A stretch of DNA of 64,000 bases, taken from assembly GCA_964057225.1 (NCBI GenBank), contig OZ059899.1, forward strand, positions 14,144,501 to 14,208,500, written 5' to 3'. The notes under the pieces were generated by a model. The model was given only the letters and a program-made list of their open reading frames with translations, was not told where the DNA came from and searched no databases. A program made the translations under genes and the position numbers. Numbering within the stretch: the first letter of the stretch is position 1; every line of letters begins with the position of its first letter. The DNA comes from Auanema rhodensis. Lineage: Eukaryota; Nematoda; Chromadorea; Rhabditida; Rhabditidae. Of this stretch, positions 24,826 to 38,512 are shown one piece after another.

Positions 24826-27800
24826 TGAGTAGCAGCAACGAATCTACTCTACCATCCTGCTGCTGCTGCTACTGCTGCTACTGCAGCCAACTATCCACCA
24901 TCAACACCACACATTCTATTGATGAGTGTGACTAGCAAAGAACATGATTCACCTTGAGAGATTTCGGTCATTCTACCAATTGACACTCAATTAAGGATAC
25001 GGTATAATCAGAGCGGCTAGCACCGACAATTAGCATTGTTAACTACAGTGTGTCAGATTAGTGTATAGTCAGTGTTATATTGGGGCTATTTCTCTGAAAA
25101 TTTTCTTTCTCGTTGGTCATCACTAGCCGAAATCTTTCTATTCAACACCTTTTCCTTTTCATCAATCTGTGTTTCTCTCTATCTATCTATCTCTCATTTC
25201 CTCTTTATCCATCATTCAACTTGCTTTTCTCTCCAATTGCACATACATAGAGATAGATTTCTCTCCAAATCTCTTTCAAAACTCTTAGTGTAGTTGGATA
25301 TCTTTAGGTTTTCAGGTTTTGGGGGAGATATACTAGATGGTTAGTTAGAGAAAATGAGGATAGGCAAGTGTGAGACAAACATTTTCAAAAAGAAATGGTA
25401 ATGCTCTAAGAGGGATGAGAGGGAATAGAGGGAAGGGGGGGAATAGATAGAAATGCAAGATGGGAAAATGCTATAGAGTAATAGACTGAAAAGAGTAAGT
25501 CAGAAATATTGCATAATTATTTCTAAATAAGATCATGTGCTATAAGGACTTGAGAATATGCATATAGTATATAACCGGGGTCATGATATAATTAATATCG
25601 TATAATTAAGTGTGGATGACTGGGCCAAGCATATTCTTCAGCATACTTAAGTTCCCTTGTTTTCATCCAATAAGAAACATCTTGTTTTTCTTATGTAATG
25701 AATTGCACAACTATCCTATATGGTATATAGTTAGGTGAGTATATGGAAAAAAAATCCAAGAAATAAGATTAGTAAGGGATCAGATTCAGAGCAATTGTTT
25801 GTAATGCTGAAACTATAAAAAGTAGGTGATACCATAAACAAAGGTCTGATTAAAAGACATCATCTTAAAGAACCTGCTGTTCAAATAATTATTATAATCA
25901 AGACATATTGCTTAATTATACTAACTATGTACACAGTTTATATAATGAATGAAGACAACTTAGTCAGGCATCTTCTCACCTGGTCTTTGTTGGTATTGTC
26001 TATCTCTTCTCGAGTTTTCCATCTCCGTGATGCATGTTAGAGAAGTATGGAAGAAGCAAGTTGATTGACAAGCGCAGCCAGAAGGTAGTCTCGAATTACC
26101 TTTTGCACATATCTCTATAACTCTTCAATGCCATACTATCTCAACATTCTCTGCTCACAGAGACATCGGAAAAGCATGAGAGATAGTGTTAAATAGAGAG
26201 ACAAAGAGAAAGTGACAGAGAGATAGTAAGAACAGTATATATCAATCGTCTTTGTATTATGTGTGTGATGATGAGGATGATGATCGTTGTTTACAGAGAA
26301 TCTGTGCGCACATCTGCATAAACGTGCTGGATTAGGCATACAATCTTCCTTTCTACATTCAACCTTTTCCACTTCTCTACCCTTCTGATCAGTTCAAGTT
26401 TCGCGAGATGAAACAGGGGACCATAGTGCATGACTTAGAGAAACAGAAGCTTTTTTTTTCTATATGAAGAAGCGGAAAAGAGAATCAAGCAAGTGATCGA
26501 AGGGGACGCAGAGGTAATGGAGTGTGACGTCGCCCGACCGCAAAAGCGAAAACATACAGTAATCTTCTAACATAGAAGTGAGAGAGAAGAGAAAGAGAAG
26601 CCGAAGAATCTAGCCTTAGCATTTCAAAAAGACGAGACATTAATCGAATAAGGATTGTCCTTTTCACCCTTCATCTTGCAGCCAATGTCCGATAAGATAA
26701 TAGAGATCATATACCGTAGTCAAGAAATAAAAGAAGCGAGAAATATGAAGAAAGAGCGTGTCAAAGATGAAAAGGTGTGAAACTGGGGAAATGTGAATTA
26801 AATTTCTTCCAGACATCAAGGAAACCTGCATGCTCGAGTAGTCTAGAGAAAAGAGCAATTGAATCCTTATTTAAAGCTTTGTTCATCCTAATGCTAAATA
26901 AATTCAAAAGTTCGTCGACGCGTGTAAAACGGACGTGAATAATTAATTTGTAGTGATGTTGTGTATGTGTGTGTGTATATGCTTGGTAAAGAGGAAGAGA
27001 TGATGAGAATGGAGAACTTTCTTTTCCTTAAATGGACGATGAGCCTGGTTGAATCGCGGCACATCTGGCAAATGCTTTCGCTACTTTTCGCATACACTTC
27101 CTCATCGTCATCTTTTCATGTAGCACAGCCGACATGCTGAAGGCCATCTCCAAGCTCAGTTTGGAGAAGGCAGTGAGCAGCTTGAAGCAAGGAAACAAGC
27201 TTATGGGGGGTCGGCAAGCACTTTGTTTTATTGCCTTTTACTGGCATCCATGCTCAGGAGATTTCTCTTTTTCTCTCTGTTTCTGTTCTATCTCTTTCTA
27301 AAGACATAGGAGCAGCAAACTGCAAGCAAACTAACTGCATAAGGTTATTTCATCTCCAGATTACAACAGCTTCTCCGAGATGAAAGTCCAAGAGAGAGGG
27401 GACACATCATGGGGGATAGCCCTTGAACTGAACAATATAGTTAACAAGCCACATATGCTTTATTCTCGATTAATTACTTGAGTAATCTAGAAATGACTGT
27501 AAATGTCTAAGACAATTACAATTGGAGAAGCAAGATAAACAGCTTGAAATGTAACCAAGCTAAATAGTCGAAGGGAAATCATACGAAATATCCAAGCTCA
27601 TCAAGAAAACACAAAATGTGGATAGAATTTTAGAATTAAAATAATTGGCTAAAAGAAAAACAAAAGTTAAAAACGGTCCATAAACTATTCAAACACCAAA
27701 AAAACTGCCGATAATTTTATGGCAAAATAACAAAGGAAAGCGACAAAAAAAGGGACGAAAATAGAAGACTATGGAAGAGAATTGGAGATTTGTGATGGTT

Positions 27801-30420
27801 TAATTCTTATATAAAAAAATTGGGCAAAAGGATTATGGGGGGGGGGGGAGAGAAACGTAAATGGAATAGCTTCAGAATATGACTTTTTTTTCAGAATACG
27901 AATGATCCACGTGTCATAAATATGATTATAATGATGACAACGTTCATATTGGATAGGCCATTCAAATACATAAAAGCATCTATAGTTCTCACGGTTATGT
28001 CTTAAAGGAGAGATGCTAACAAGCCGTTTGTCCAAAAAACTGTACTGTATGTAGATTATTATGGAGATGAAGCATTGTATATTGATAGACTTTCATAGGC
28101 TTTCATAATGTAGAATTTATTTTCAATTTTATAAAGTCCTAACTACATTGTTGAAGATACATTGAGATAGTAATGAAAAACGGATCATATAGTTATAATA
28201 ATTAGATGTTCTATATTTATATAGAAAACACTATATATGAACATATAATGTTATGAGTTGATAAAAAAACATTGAAATAATGATATTGGTTTATAATATC
28301 TTCTTTCTGTGATCTGTCTATTATAATCCTCGCAAGATAGATTTAGAAGTTGAAAATATGAACTGGCTGAGAGATGATCATAGCATGAGAAAACGGCAAA
28401 TAGCCTTTATCAGTATTCTGTATCAACTTCAAAGTAATAGTTTATTTTAATTTACATTTTGTAAAACTATTTATATATAGTTAGTTAGAACTAACTTCAT
28501 ACTTCTTCAAATATTCTTGTTTCTAAATCGCAAGCGTAGTCATGGGCATGAGAGCTTGAGAGAATTTAGTTGTTTCTCCTCGTACTACCTTTATAGCATT
28601 CGTGCTCTTGCTCTCTTTCTTTTTATTTTTTTTCAAAAACCTCTTTTTATATTCTTCATCCTCTCTCTCTCTCCAATTTCGGCTTCTTATTTCTCTTTTA
28701 TTTTGTTTGAGCATAACTGGCGCCGACGGTGGATGCATGGCATAAGCTGTCGAAGTTTGACTAGTCCAAACTTTACTCTTTCTCATGCTCTTCACCTCAA
28801 TTTATGTTTTTCTTTTCACATTTATTTTCTCTGACTCTCCTTCCAATAGGCTTATCTAGGAGGATGACTAGAAATGGCTTCAGAAAATACTACAAAAACA
28901 GTCGATCTTAATGAAATATTCAGCAGAAAAGCTTCTAGGCAGTAACTGACGAAAATTCATAAAGAGGGAGAAAATTGCTCCATTAATTTCTTGTTTTTCG
29001 TTTTTTCCATCCGACTTTTGAACATCCTCGATTTGTGACATTTTTTTCGGTCCGTTTACAGCATCATCTACGAATCTAGAGATGAGGCTCTCTACACGGC
29101 GAGTATTCTGGTATTCTTGTATTCAAAAATTCTTTTTTTTTGCTCAAGTTTAGCAAAAATAAGGAATGGATGATGAGAATAAAAATTGGCTGAACGAACT
29201 TCAACATCAGGGGACCGAGATGTTGATGATGATGTAGTCAAAATACAGTGGCTTTCAGTTTCCATAGTCTTAATGCTTGTTCGTGGTGCCATGCTATCGT
29301 CGGTACATCCTGTTCTATTCCAAATGAGGCACAGATGGAATTGTTGAAGCAATATATGCAAGATATACGCATAGAAATATTTTTGAAATTGAAATCGTGT
29401 CTTCATCTGATCTTGACCGACAAATTGCGGCATGATGCAATTTTTTATGATTATAGTAGGAATCGAAAGAGAAAAATGAGAATGAATAAGAGAGTGAGAG
29501 GTGTATGACATTTTGTATTAAATTAAATTGTAGCGGAATCGGGAATGTCATAGTTAATGAAAGGTTTTTTCTTCATTTTGAGCTATAAGCATTGGCAGTT
29601 ATATGGTATTCAAATGACATTGTCAGTCGTCTCACTTCTTATATGCTCTCTGATGATTGAGATGATTGGTGTGAAAGGGTTTTGCTTTTTTACAGAAATC
29701 AAAAAAACAGATATATACACACACACACTCCCATATATCTAAACATATAGATATGTCTGTATATACAGAAGACCGTTAGATATATGGAGAGAATAAGAGA
29801 TAGAGAAAAGAAATAAGAGAGGAAATCAGAGGGCGAACAGGGCACAACAAAGACATTTCAGGTGACAGTATGTCCTTGACTAAGGTAATTGTTAGTAGAT
29901 AAACCTATTATTTGGCAACAGATTCCTCATGTTTAATTTGAAAAAAAAAATTTTTTTTCTCTTTTCTGATCTCTGTATACCTTATGGATATAATAATAAC
30001 AATATTGTTTATACGTATAATTAAGGAAAGAAAATTATATCAATCCGAGATAGATATTTGCACGCCTAACAGACTACATCTTTCTTTCACAAATTATAAA
30101 TGTTATTATAATATGCAGTTCAGTAGTTACTATTCAGATTTCTCATTTTCTAGTAATTTTAGCTTCCGGAACTGCTATGGTTTCATATAGCATGCTACAT
30201 CATTTATAGCACACTGTTTGAGTCTTTTGTCAGAATTGTCGGGCAAGTTCAAGCGGTCATAGAAAATAGTTGAAGACTGAATTGGGTATTATGAAGATAT
30301 AATATGTTGAATATTAGTATCATGGAAAAGAAATGTTGAGATAGAGCAAAGAGAAAGAGATAAGTCGTTCACAACTAATTGTATGAAAATTGAGGATTTA
30401 GTAGTCGTTCTCTATGTGTT

Positions 30421-30422
<2 letters not shown>

Positions 30423-30456
<34 letters not shown>
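30423..30456. repeat. (CT)n microsatellite
   Basis: A CT run of about 34 bases. Confidence 0.95.
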
Positions 30457-30459
<3 letters not shown>

Positions 30460-31105
30460 ACTTCTCTGTTCATATTCTGTTTCTATTACCGATATATATA
30501 TACTATATATGTATATGCATGTCTGTATCATATTGTATATATTATTCGGACATTGAAATCATGATTATATCGCCGTTCATATTTGGCTGGATTGGTTGCG
30601 GGATACTCAAAGACTCCAATCATCATCAAAATACGGTATAATAGGCTAGTCAGATTGTAGGCTCATTATCCAGAAAAGACATAAAGAAAAAGTGAAACGA
30701 GGGAAAAGGGCTGAGAAGTGAATGAGGGTTAGGTTAGGAAAGAGAGAGGAAGCGTGAGAGAGAGTGGAAGAGAGAAAGAGAGAGAAGAGGATATTAATAG
30801 GAAGATCTGAATCAGGTAATTGAGAGACGGATATGAAATACGTATAACTTGAAAGAGTGAAACATAAAGCAATTCAGAGAGAAAAGACAAAATACAGGTA
30901 GGATTGACAAAACCAGAGCATCAATAAGTACGAATACATGGGATTATCATGATCAGTCTTTGTTCTACGATACTACTTCTACGACTTAAATCTCTTTATC
31001 TTTATTGCACCCACGTATTCTGTTCTTTTAACAAGCAACATATAACTTATAGTACTTATCTCGATATATAGAAATACAGCAATCTCAGAAAAATTATTGG
31101 CGGGG

Positions 31106-31117
31106 CCAGCAGGTGGC
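31106..31117 (+). promoter_or_regulatory. CTCF-consensus match
   Basis: CCAGCAGGTGGC fits the vertebrate/insect CTCF core consensus CCASYAGRKGGC at all 12 positions and sits in a GC-rich patch (GGCGGGGCCAGCAGGTGGCC). It lies between the pros-1 and cbp-1 domains. CTCF is known from early-branching nematodes such as Trichinella but is absent from Caenorhabditis. Motif match only. Confidence 0.35.
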
Positions 31118-31579
31118 CAAGCAATATTACTTTTAAGTTTTAATTAAAACGACAAAAACGATCGAATGGGCATACATGGAAGCAGTAATTTCAATGCAAT
31201 ATGATCAGAGACATACAGCTCCATTGACTGTATGTTAATAGAATAGCACAAATCCTATCGGAAATAATGTAATAAGTGGAAGATTTTAAGATGGAGCTTC
31301 GACAACCGGTGAGGGAATCAACTGAACGTTGGATGTGGAATATTGAATTGTTGGAGCATTAAACACTGCACGCATGTTGATGAACAGCTTTCAACAACTA
31401 TGCTCAAATGATGTTCTAACTCAGAGTATGAACAGGCAGAAACCACTAACTAACTGATAGTTATGCTTAAAGCATTGCAAAGTTATTTGTCTTTCGCTTT
31501 TCATCCTTATTTGAACAAACGCCTTGAATGACGACGTTTCAACAATCATAGATATGGATGACCTAACTACCGTATATTC

Positions 31580-31810
31580 TCAAGTTATTATATTGGGACT
31601 GTTATATGTTTGATATCTTGTCTGATAGTTGTTCATGCAGAAGCAAATGATACTTGTCAATGTCGCCAACGCTACACTACGTTCATCTGACTTGTCGTTG
31701 AAGCTGAGAGCATAAAGTTCTTTCAATGTTTGTTGCTTCATGAAGAATGACACGAGAAAGAAGCTGCAGGTTGAAACGACGACGATACAAGTTCCACGAA
31801 GAGATGACAA
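31580..31810 (-). CDS. Small hypothetical membrane or secreted protein (weak)
   Basis: A 76-codon open frame from the ATG at 31810 to TGA. Its N-terminus is hydrophobic (TCIVVVSTCSFFLVSFFM) and the rest is polar with varied codons, unlike the repeat-derived frames around it. The hydrophobic start could be a signal peptide or a single membrane anchor. A second minus-strand frame starting slightly upstream (MIVISSWNLYRRRF...) is also open for 43 codons over the same bases, so the true frame, if any, is uncertain. No family recognised. It could equally be chance or a conserved non-coding element. Confidence 0.22.
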   Translation of the reverse strand: MSSLRGTCIVVVSTCSFFLVSFFMKQQTLKELYALSFNDKSDERSVALATLTSIICFCMNNYQTRYQTYNSPNIIT

Positions 31811-34800
31811 TCATATCTCAATTCGCTAAACTTTCTTTTCTATATTTGAGTCTAGAAATAATCTTCATCAATAATTATTTCTAAGGCATATGTCAACGAG
31901 CTCATCTATCTTCCTTAGAGCTCTTCATAAAGAACTTTCCATTTAATTATTCATCAGCTTATTATAATTATAAACTCATTTAGATGGAGAAGAGCAGTGC
32001 CGCCAAAATGAACCACACTTTCCTCGTTGTCAATTCATTTTCGAACTTCTTTCTCTCGTCATAAGTATGATATGCACGACAATCCGACAACAGAGGGACT
32101 CACACATACACACACATATATATAATATATATTAATATACTAAACTACATATGTTATAGTTTATACGTATAAATCGTGTATAACCTTAATGCCAGTATGT
32201 CTTACATGATTATTGTTTTCATTCTTTTTTTTATGAAATATAATATGACGTCATGGTATAATTAAGGAAAAAAGATTACGGTATGGTTAGGTCACAACAG
32301 GTCACTAGACCTCACTAATGATGAAAGATGCACATAGAGCAATAGGTTAAGAAGTGATCAGGATATAATCATAGCTGGCTGTCCATACGATTTCTTTGTC
32401 TTCACAGAAAATACAAGTGTCTTCTATGCCTTTGAATGTCTTATGTCATGTCACTATCTTTCTCTTTCTTCTCCTTCTTCTCTCTGAGTTCAAAACTTCT
32501 GTGTCGGCCTGTCTCTACACAATTCTTTTTTTGTTCTTTCTTTCTCTACAACAGAAAAAAAGAAGAATTGAGAGAATGTTAAGGGAAACAGTTAGCGCTG
32601 ACTAGAGAGGATTGTAGTCTATGATAAAGGAAAGTCAAAGAAGATAAAAGCTACAGATATATGCATAGATGTACATGCAAAAAAGCCAACATTTCATAAA
32701 AGAAATAAAGATTTATGTTTTTTTATTTCAATGAAATATGAAAGAATCAATATATTGGATCTTCTTGAAATGCGTGGGAGAAAAAGGAAATGTTTGAAAT
32801 AGCAGCAGATGAACATACATGGAAATCGTCGACTATAAATGAAGAAAATGGAATAGAAATGATCGAAAAACTAATAGAAAATCCAAGGGTTACTTCATTT
32901 TGACAATGCTTTGAAAAGAATAAAAATATTTATGAAAATTGATAATATAGGAGAGTTTGGGCAACAGTGCAGCTGAAGGTTTTTATGATTTTACTCAAGA
33001 ATCCATCCACCTATGTGTATGTGTACATACCGCACAGTCAGACAAAAGTTGTACTTAGGAAATGTTAAGAAGGTAATATAGAACGATGGAAGTTGAAGAA
33101 AGTGAATGAATGGTGAGCAAGAACTGAGAGGATCGGTAAGAGCAGTGACGATACGCATGCTCAGTTCAGGAATAGGAAACGACAAGTCTAGTATAACATA
33201 ATAATAACATTAAATATTTACGATAAATTAGAAGATGAGGTCGAAGTATATTATAAGACTAAGGGAAAAAGGTCAGAAAATTAGAAAAGCCAAGATAGAT
33301 AGATGTCGGATATAGAATTGTCTATTAAAAAGAGAATTCAAATAAGACGACAAGCAGCTTAGCAAAGAAATGGCTCGTTAAACGGTTACTTAGATATTTA
33401 AATGGCTGTCATAAAACGTTGCCGAAGCCACAAGAAGAAGAAGACGACGACGACGACGACGATGAAGAAGAAGAAGATGAAGACGAGCCTGTTGAAAATT
33501 CATTTTGTCAAGCCGATGCAGCAACACCAACAATAGGCATATCATCGTTTTGCTCGTTTTGCGCCAACAGCAACAGTGACCACGGAAAATTATGATCGTG
33601 ATGAAGATGATGACGACACGAAGACGGCAACGACGCCACTGTCTGTGTTGTGCTGGTGAACAGATGACATCTGTGCTGTCTAGCCATTGTCGCATCAGGA
33701 AGATTTACCTATTTTAAAGAAGTATCTCATATACGCTGCACAAAATAGCAATCGCTGAAGAAAGAATGCTTGTTCTGTAGCGGAAAGCTCATTCATGTCA
33801 TCATGTTCAAGTGTAATGAGATGACAGTTTCGAGAAGAAAAAGGGAAAAGAATACTATGGAGATGATGGTTTTAGAAGTTGTTTAAGAATAGAATAACAA
33901 TAGTTGGAAAAGAAAAACGAAAAGATGATGAAGATGCAATAGAAGAGTTGGGCCAGCAAGAGAAAGAGGGAGGGAGTGAGGAAGAAAGAAAGTGAAGATG
34001 TGAATTTCTCTGTGTATGTAGAGGAAAAATATATCTGAATATGAGGGCTTACTAAGCTAAGAGATTGAGAGGTTGAAATCCGAAAAATAGGTTGTGTATC
34101 TGACATGTTATGGAACCTTTTCGTTCCTTTTTTCAACAACGAAGGGGGAAAGTAGTTGAGAGAGATGGAAAGAAACTCTGTTTTATGTTGGGTAAGCTAG
34201 AAAAAGAACCTCTTCCTCAGGATAGATTGGATAGTCAAATCTAAGAATGCCGCTGCAATCCTTCTCTACACTGATACTGACAGCCGTTTCTTTCAAGTTT
34301 TTCGGATGACAGTTAAAAAAAAACAAAAAAAGGATGTGATGGAGAAAATGTCTCGTTGGCAGCCGTCAACTTTTAGGCGTACTGCTTCTACCTTGCCCAT
34401 ACTTGTACTATCTTACTCGGTTAAGGGAAATAAGGTGCAGTGAATATTTAACTACACTCAATATAATATGAGGTAAAAATGAAATATTATAAAATTTTAA
34501 AATAAATTCATTATGAGACAAATTCAGAATAAGAAGAGCTAGAAATGGGGCGATAAGTGTCACAGTGACCTGATTCATCGTATTCGTATCTTGAGCGAAA
34601 CGATACATAAGTGGAGTACTGTAAACAGAAGAAGAAGGACGAAGACGTTAAAAATGAACTCGAAGACGTTTGATGTTTCCTTGATTTTCCTGTTTAAATA
34701 TATATTTGATGACAAAACGCATGAGTATATACATGTCGTTACTTATTACATCATATAGTAAATATATATAGTAAGTATATATCAATTTGGAGAATTCATG

Positions 34801-36000
34801 TATTATCTTCAACAAATTACTAAATTTCTAAGATTAGGATCTCATTATATGATTGCTAAAGTAGTAATAGACTTGACTAAGCTACTAGATGCTCAAAGAT
34901 ATTGCCGATATATATTTGAAATCGACTAACAATTAACTATCTATCTTGTATAGTATATAACATACTAATCGTTTCATCTTCTTTCAATCGGAATAACTAC
35001 TAAATATCTGAGTGAAAGACAAAAAGCATATTGCTCTGCTGGGCATCCTTTAGAAATATATATTTCTCTATCTTTCTTTCTCTTAATATCGTATGTTTTT
35101 TTCTTTTTTTTTTCAATACAAAAGAATATGTCGGAAAGAGGTTTACATGATAGAGTTCTAAGGGATTAGATATGGCATTGTCTCAGTTCATGCCGTCATG
35201 TCAGAAGCCAATCTCGATCATATCCAGTTCACCGATCATGCTCAATGCAATCAACAGTTGTAATTACCTACATATGGATTTATAGGATACAAATATATGA
35301 GGGACGTACAGTTCAAATAAATATAAAGATAGTCATAACTGAAATGTTGAAAAATAAGCCTTCATCAATAGTATTGACAACATGCTAGCATTGCAATCGG
35401 AAAAGTTGAGGAAAGTATATTGAATATCCAAAAGGATTTCATACTGTTTCAATAGCTTTTTTTATTGAAAAGCTACGGCTTCATCTTCAACTATGTACGA
35501 GAAAAAAAAATGAATAAAATAATTCAATTTCATTCATGAATAACAGGCAGTTTTGCTTTACGTTTACTGCAAACTAGACGGAGTAATTAAAGCATTTTTT
35601 TGGTTAAATTGCGCAATAATCAAGACGAAATATGGATACAGCCAACCGATTAACTATTCATTATACATAGTAAGTTAGTACTACCTAAGTTTAATAAAAT
35701 ACTGTATGCAAACTAATTGATTAAACTGGATGAGGCATGCTAATATAGAATGAAGCATTACTATATAATATAATATAAAAGAAATATATTAGTTATAAGA
35801 AAAAGTCTACAAAATTAAGATGAATGATTAGATGATGTAACGAATGAATCGTGCAATGTATATGTTTGAGAAACTGACTTCAAGTGGAAGTACTGGACAT
35901 TGAATTTTGCATTCACGATACTCCTTCATATCTCACGTTTCTCGAGTCATTATTACCATCTATAGGTTCAGATTGTTTGTTATAACTCAAAACTAAGTTC
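31811..36000. other. Gene-poor region with trinucleotide-rich island
   Basis: No supported gene. A CRE palindrome TGACGTCA is at 32246-32253. A compositionally distinct island at 33400-33690 carries (GAC)n and (GAA)n runs, and several frames are open across it on both strands. The rest is AT-rich and featureless. Confidence 0.45.
32246..32253. promoter_or_regulatory. Perfect CRE palindrome TGACGTCA
   Basis: An exact CRE palindrome in intergenic DNA. Motif match only. Confidence 0.3.
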
Positions 36001-38040
36001 ATTTTCTAGACGAGTGAGGCAGTAAAGGACATTTTTCTTGGTATAGAACATTAAGAAAGACATATTCTCATAGGACAAAAAAAAATTTTTTTTCTTATCT
36101 AGCAAGTAGCATCATGAGTTTGTCAGTTCAGTAATACTGCAATTTCAATGAAATCGGCGATGTAACTCAATGGGTATGTTATGATCAAAAATTAAAAGTT
36201 TGTTTGGAGTTTAAGGAAATAAAAGAAGTCATTACTACGCAATACATCTACAAGAAGTCAACGACGCAAATAATCCAAAAAGAAAATAAGAAATCAAAGT
36301 AATTCGCACCTTACAATCCAATGATGTAAATTTTCATTTTGCATCAGTAAAGGATGTTATCGTTCCAATTATTAGATTATATTCAGCTAAACATTGAAAA
36401 AATTAGTATCCTTATTATTTTCCGTTGTTAGGTAATTTTATACATTATTTTCGTAATATAATTATTATTCAAAATTTAATAATTCCATATATATCTGATT
36501 TAATCAGTTGCATACCTTATGGAAATAATGTAGGATTAGATAAGGTATCTTGTATCACATGGTGGACAATTGTTTTACTCATCACAATCTAAAAATAAAT
36601 ATTAATTCTTCAAATCTTCAAATCTGATTTAATATTAATATTATATTTAATTAATATTTAATAGAATTTATAACAGTTAGTCATATCATATATTTTCTTC
36701 AAATTAAACTTATATATTTTTAAAATTTATTTTTTATTTCAGTAATAACATGCAAGAATCTATTTTCAATACCTTCTGAAGGTGTTGATTTCTAACTTTT
36801 AAACTTAAATTTAATTTAAATTACTTTCTATCGCCTATTGAAAATAACGTAAATAAATGAATACAAAATATTTTAGCTAATGCTTAATGAATATATCATA
36901 TTTTAAAAATGTTTAATTTTTATTAATTTATTCTATATAATTTATATTCAAAAAAAAAATAAACATACCGTTAACCACTTTGATTCCATCATTACTATGG
37001 TGATATATGTTTATGATTGTACTGATGAATTACATTGCCGCACTTTTTTTTTTAAATCAATAAACTAAACTTTATATATAAAAAAATAATAAATATTACA
37101 AACCTGTATTGATTTGTAGTTATTTTTCAATAAATATGTTCAACCTACGATATGAACAACCGCTATCGGCAATAACATCAGTTTAAATAAAATTTTTAAC
37201 TCACGTAAATTTCCACGTAACTTGAGCAAGAACGTATTAACTTTCATTTTTCAAATTTCACTAAATCGGTTGAAGTAAAATTAAAGGATCTGGAACTGAA
37301 AATATATTAATAACTGAATTTTCTTTCATATTTTTAGATTTACAGTAAAATATCTTTAGAGAATATTTAAATAATCATACATTTTTAATTAATTTCCAAA
37401 ATGCATTAAATAATATCTTCAAAGACTTTTAAATAAAAAATACTTGATTGATAACGAAGATAATTAATACGTTATCCAGAATATGCATACGATTTAGAAC
37501 AATAATTATTTTTACATGTTAATTTATTCAAACTTTGAATTAGCCTAATATAGATTTTCAAGAATTTCAAAATATTTTACTATATATCTTAAATGTTTGT
37601 TCTGTATATAACTTGATAAATTTCTTTGTGTATTTCAAGCTGTTTCAAACCAAACTATCGCTTTCTAATAGCTTAAGGAGAATTCACAGTTTATACAGTA
37701 TCCTGAATTGTGCTTATGGAGATTTATAGCAAGAAATCATTATCGACAGCTACAATAACTTCCGATTAACCGAGGACACCCACTTGCGCAATTTCTTTAT
37801 TCCACGCAAATAATTCCTAATTGATGATTAGGTCAAAGCATACATTAATCGTATAATATTTAAAGTTTACTTTTATAGAAATCATTTACGATCATTTATT
37901 AAATTTCTTTCTTTCTCTCAATATCGCTATTTCTGCATTTCTCATTAGTTTTTTTCTAGTTTTATTAGAAAATCTCATCATAACTAAGACTAATCTAATT
38001 CAAACATATTTCTGACTTCTACCTTTGTTTCAGTATACGA
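36001..38040. other. Very AT-rich intergenic block
   Basis: Composition changes here: GA/CT tracts disappear and the DNA becomes a monotonous A+T-rich sequence with few G or C. A 60-codon plus-strand frame near 36140-36310 has no start and no similarity. It is a candidate for an old inserted or late-replicating segment; nothing recognisable was found. Confidence 0.45.
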
Positions 38041-38324
38041 AGAACGAGTGAGAACTTCAATCAATGGCCAGCACATAATCAGAATACAATGAAATGCTTG
38101 AAAAAAAGTCATATAACTTGACATCAGACGCGGGTAAGTCAGCTTCTCCTTCCAGACCTATTTTGGTTGAGGTAAAGACTTCACTCTTGATAAAACACTT
38201 TTCTCCTGTTCTTTGGTATAAGTAGTGTATATTACTAGAGGACGATTTGTGTGCACCAAAAAGTGATATATAAATTAAAAAAATACTCATTGGTCCTGAC
38301 ACGGCAAAAAATTTGAACCATTAA

Positions 38325-38332
38325 TGACGTCA
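38325..38332. promoter_or_regulatory. Perfect CRE palindrome TGACGTCA
   Basis: An exact CRE, overlapping TCACGT (E-box-like), 2.5 kb upstream of the cbp-1 ATG and about 180 bases upstream of the candidate small peptide gene at 38513. Confidence 0.35.
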
Positions 38333-38512
38333 CGTACATGAACCACATTTGAACGCTTAAGGTGTTTTCTAAAAAAAATTTTTATTATTATATTTATTTT
38401 ATATTTCGTTTATATTATCATATCTTAAACATTTTTCCAATTTGAAAGCAATTTGTATAAGAATCTATCATATCCCTTATCTCAAGTAAATTACGAAATT
38501 AAAAACGCAAAT

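Larger units (their letters stand above)
21001..31560. other. Gene-poor region, central part
   Basis: No supported gene. It contains a (TA)n block (21738-21796), an (ATC)n run (about 24796-24826) followed by CTG/CTA triplets, CA/TA mixtures at 23610-23670, a (CT)n tract (30423-30456), and a CTCF-consensus match at 31106-31117. A minus-strand open frame at 29092-29511 (139 codons) is the longest of the region but lacks similarity or splice support. Confidence 0.45.

Noticed and set aside
24827-24935. Cys-rich micro-ORF (MSSSNESTLPSCCCCYCC...)
   Set aside because: It derives from TGC/TAC triplet repeats next to an (ATC)n run; no signal peptide or conservation evidence.
28865-28885. TGACTAGA, the miR-279/44 seed
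   Set aside because: A bare seed match without a foldback; expected by chance.
29092-29511. 139-codon minus-strand frame, longest in the gene-poor region
   Set aside because: A second minus frame and a plus frame are open over the same bases. The segment around MAPRTSIKTMETES looks coding-like, but there is no clear start, splice context or family.
36140-36310. 60-codon plus-strand frame without ATG (WVCYDQKLKVCLEFKEIKE)
   Set aside because: Frames of this size are expected in AT-rich DNA; no start, no matching acceptor and no family.
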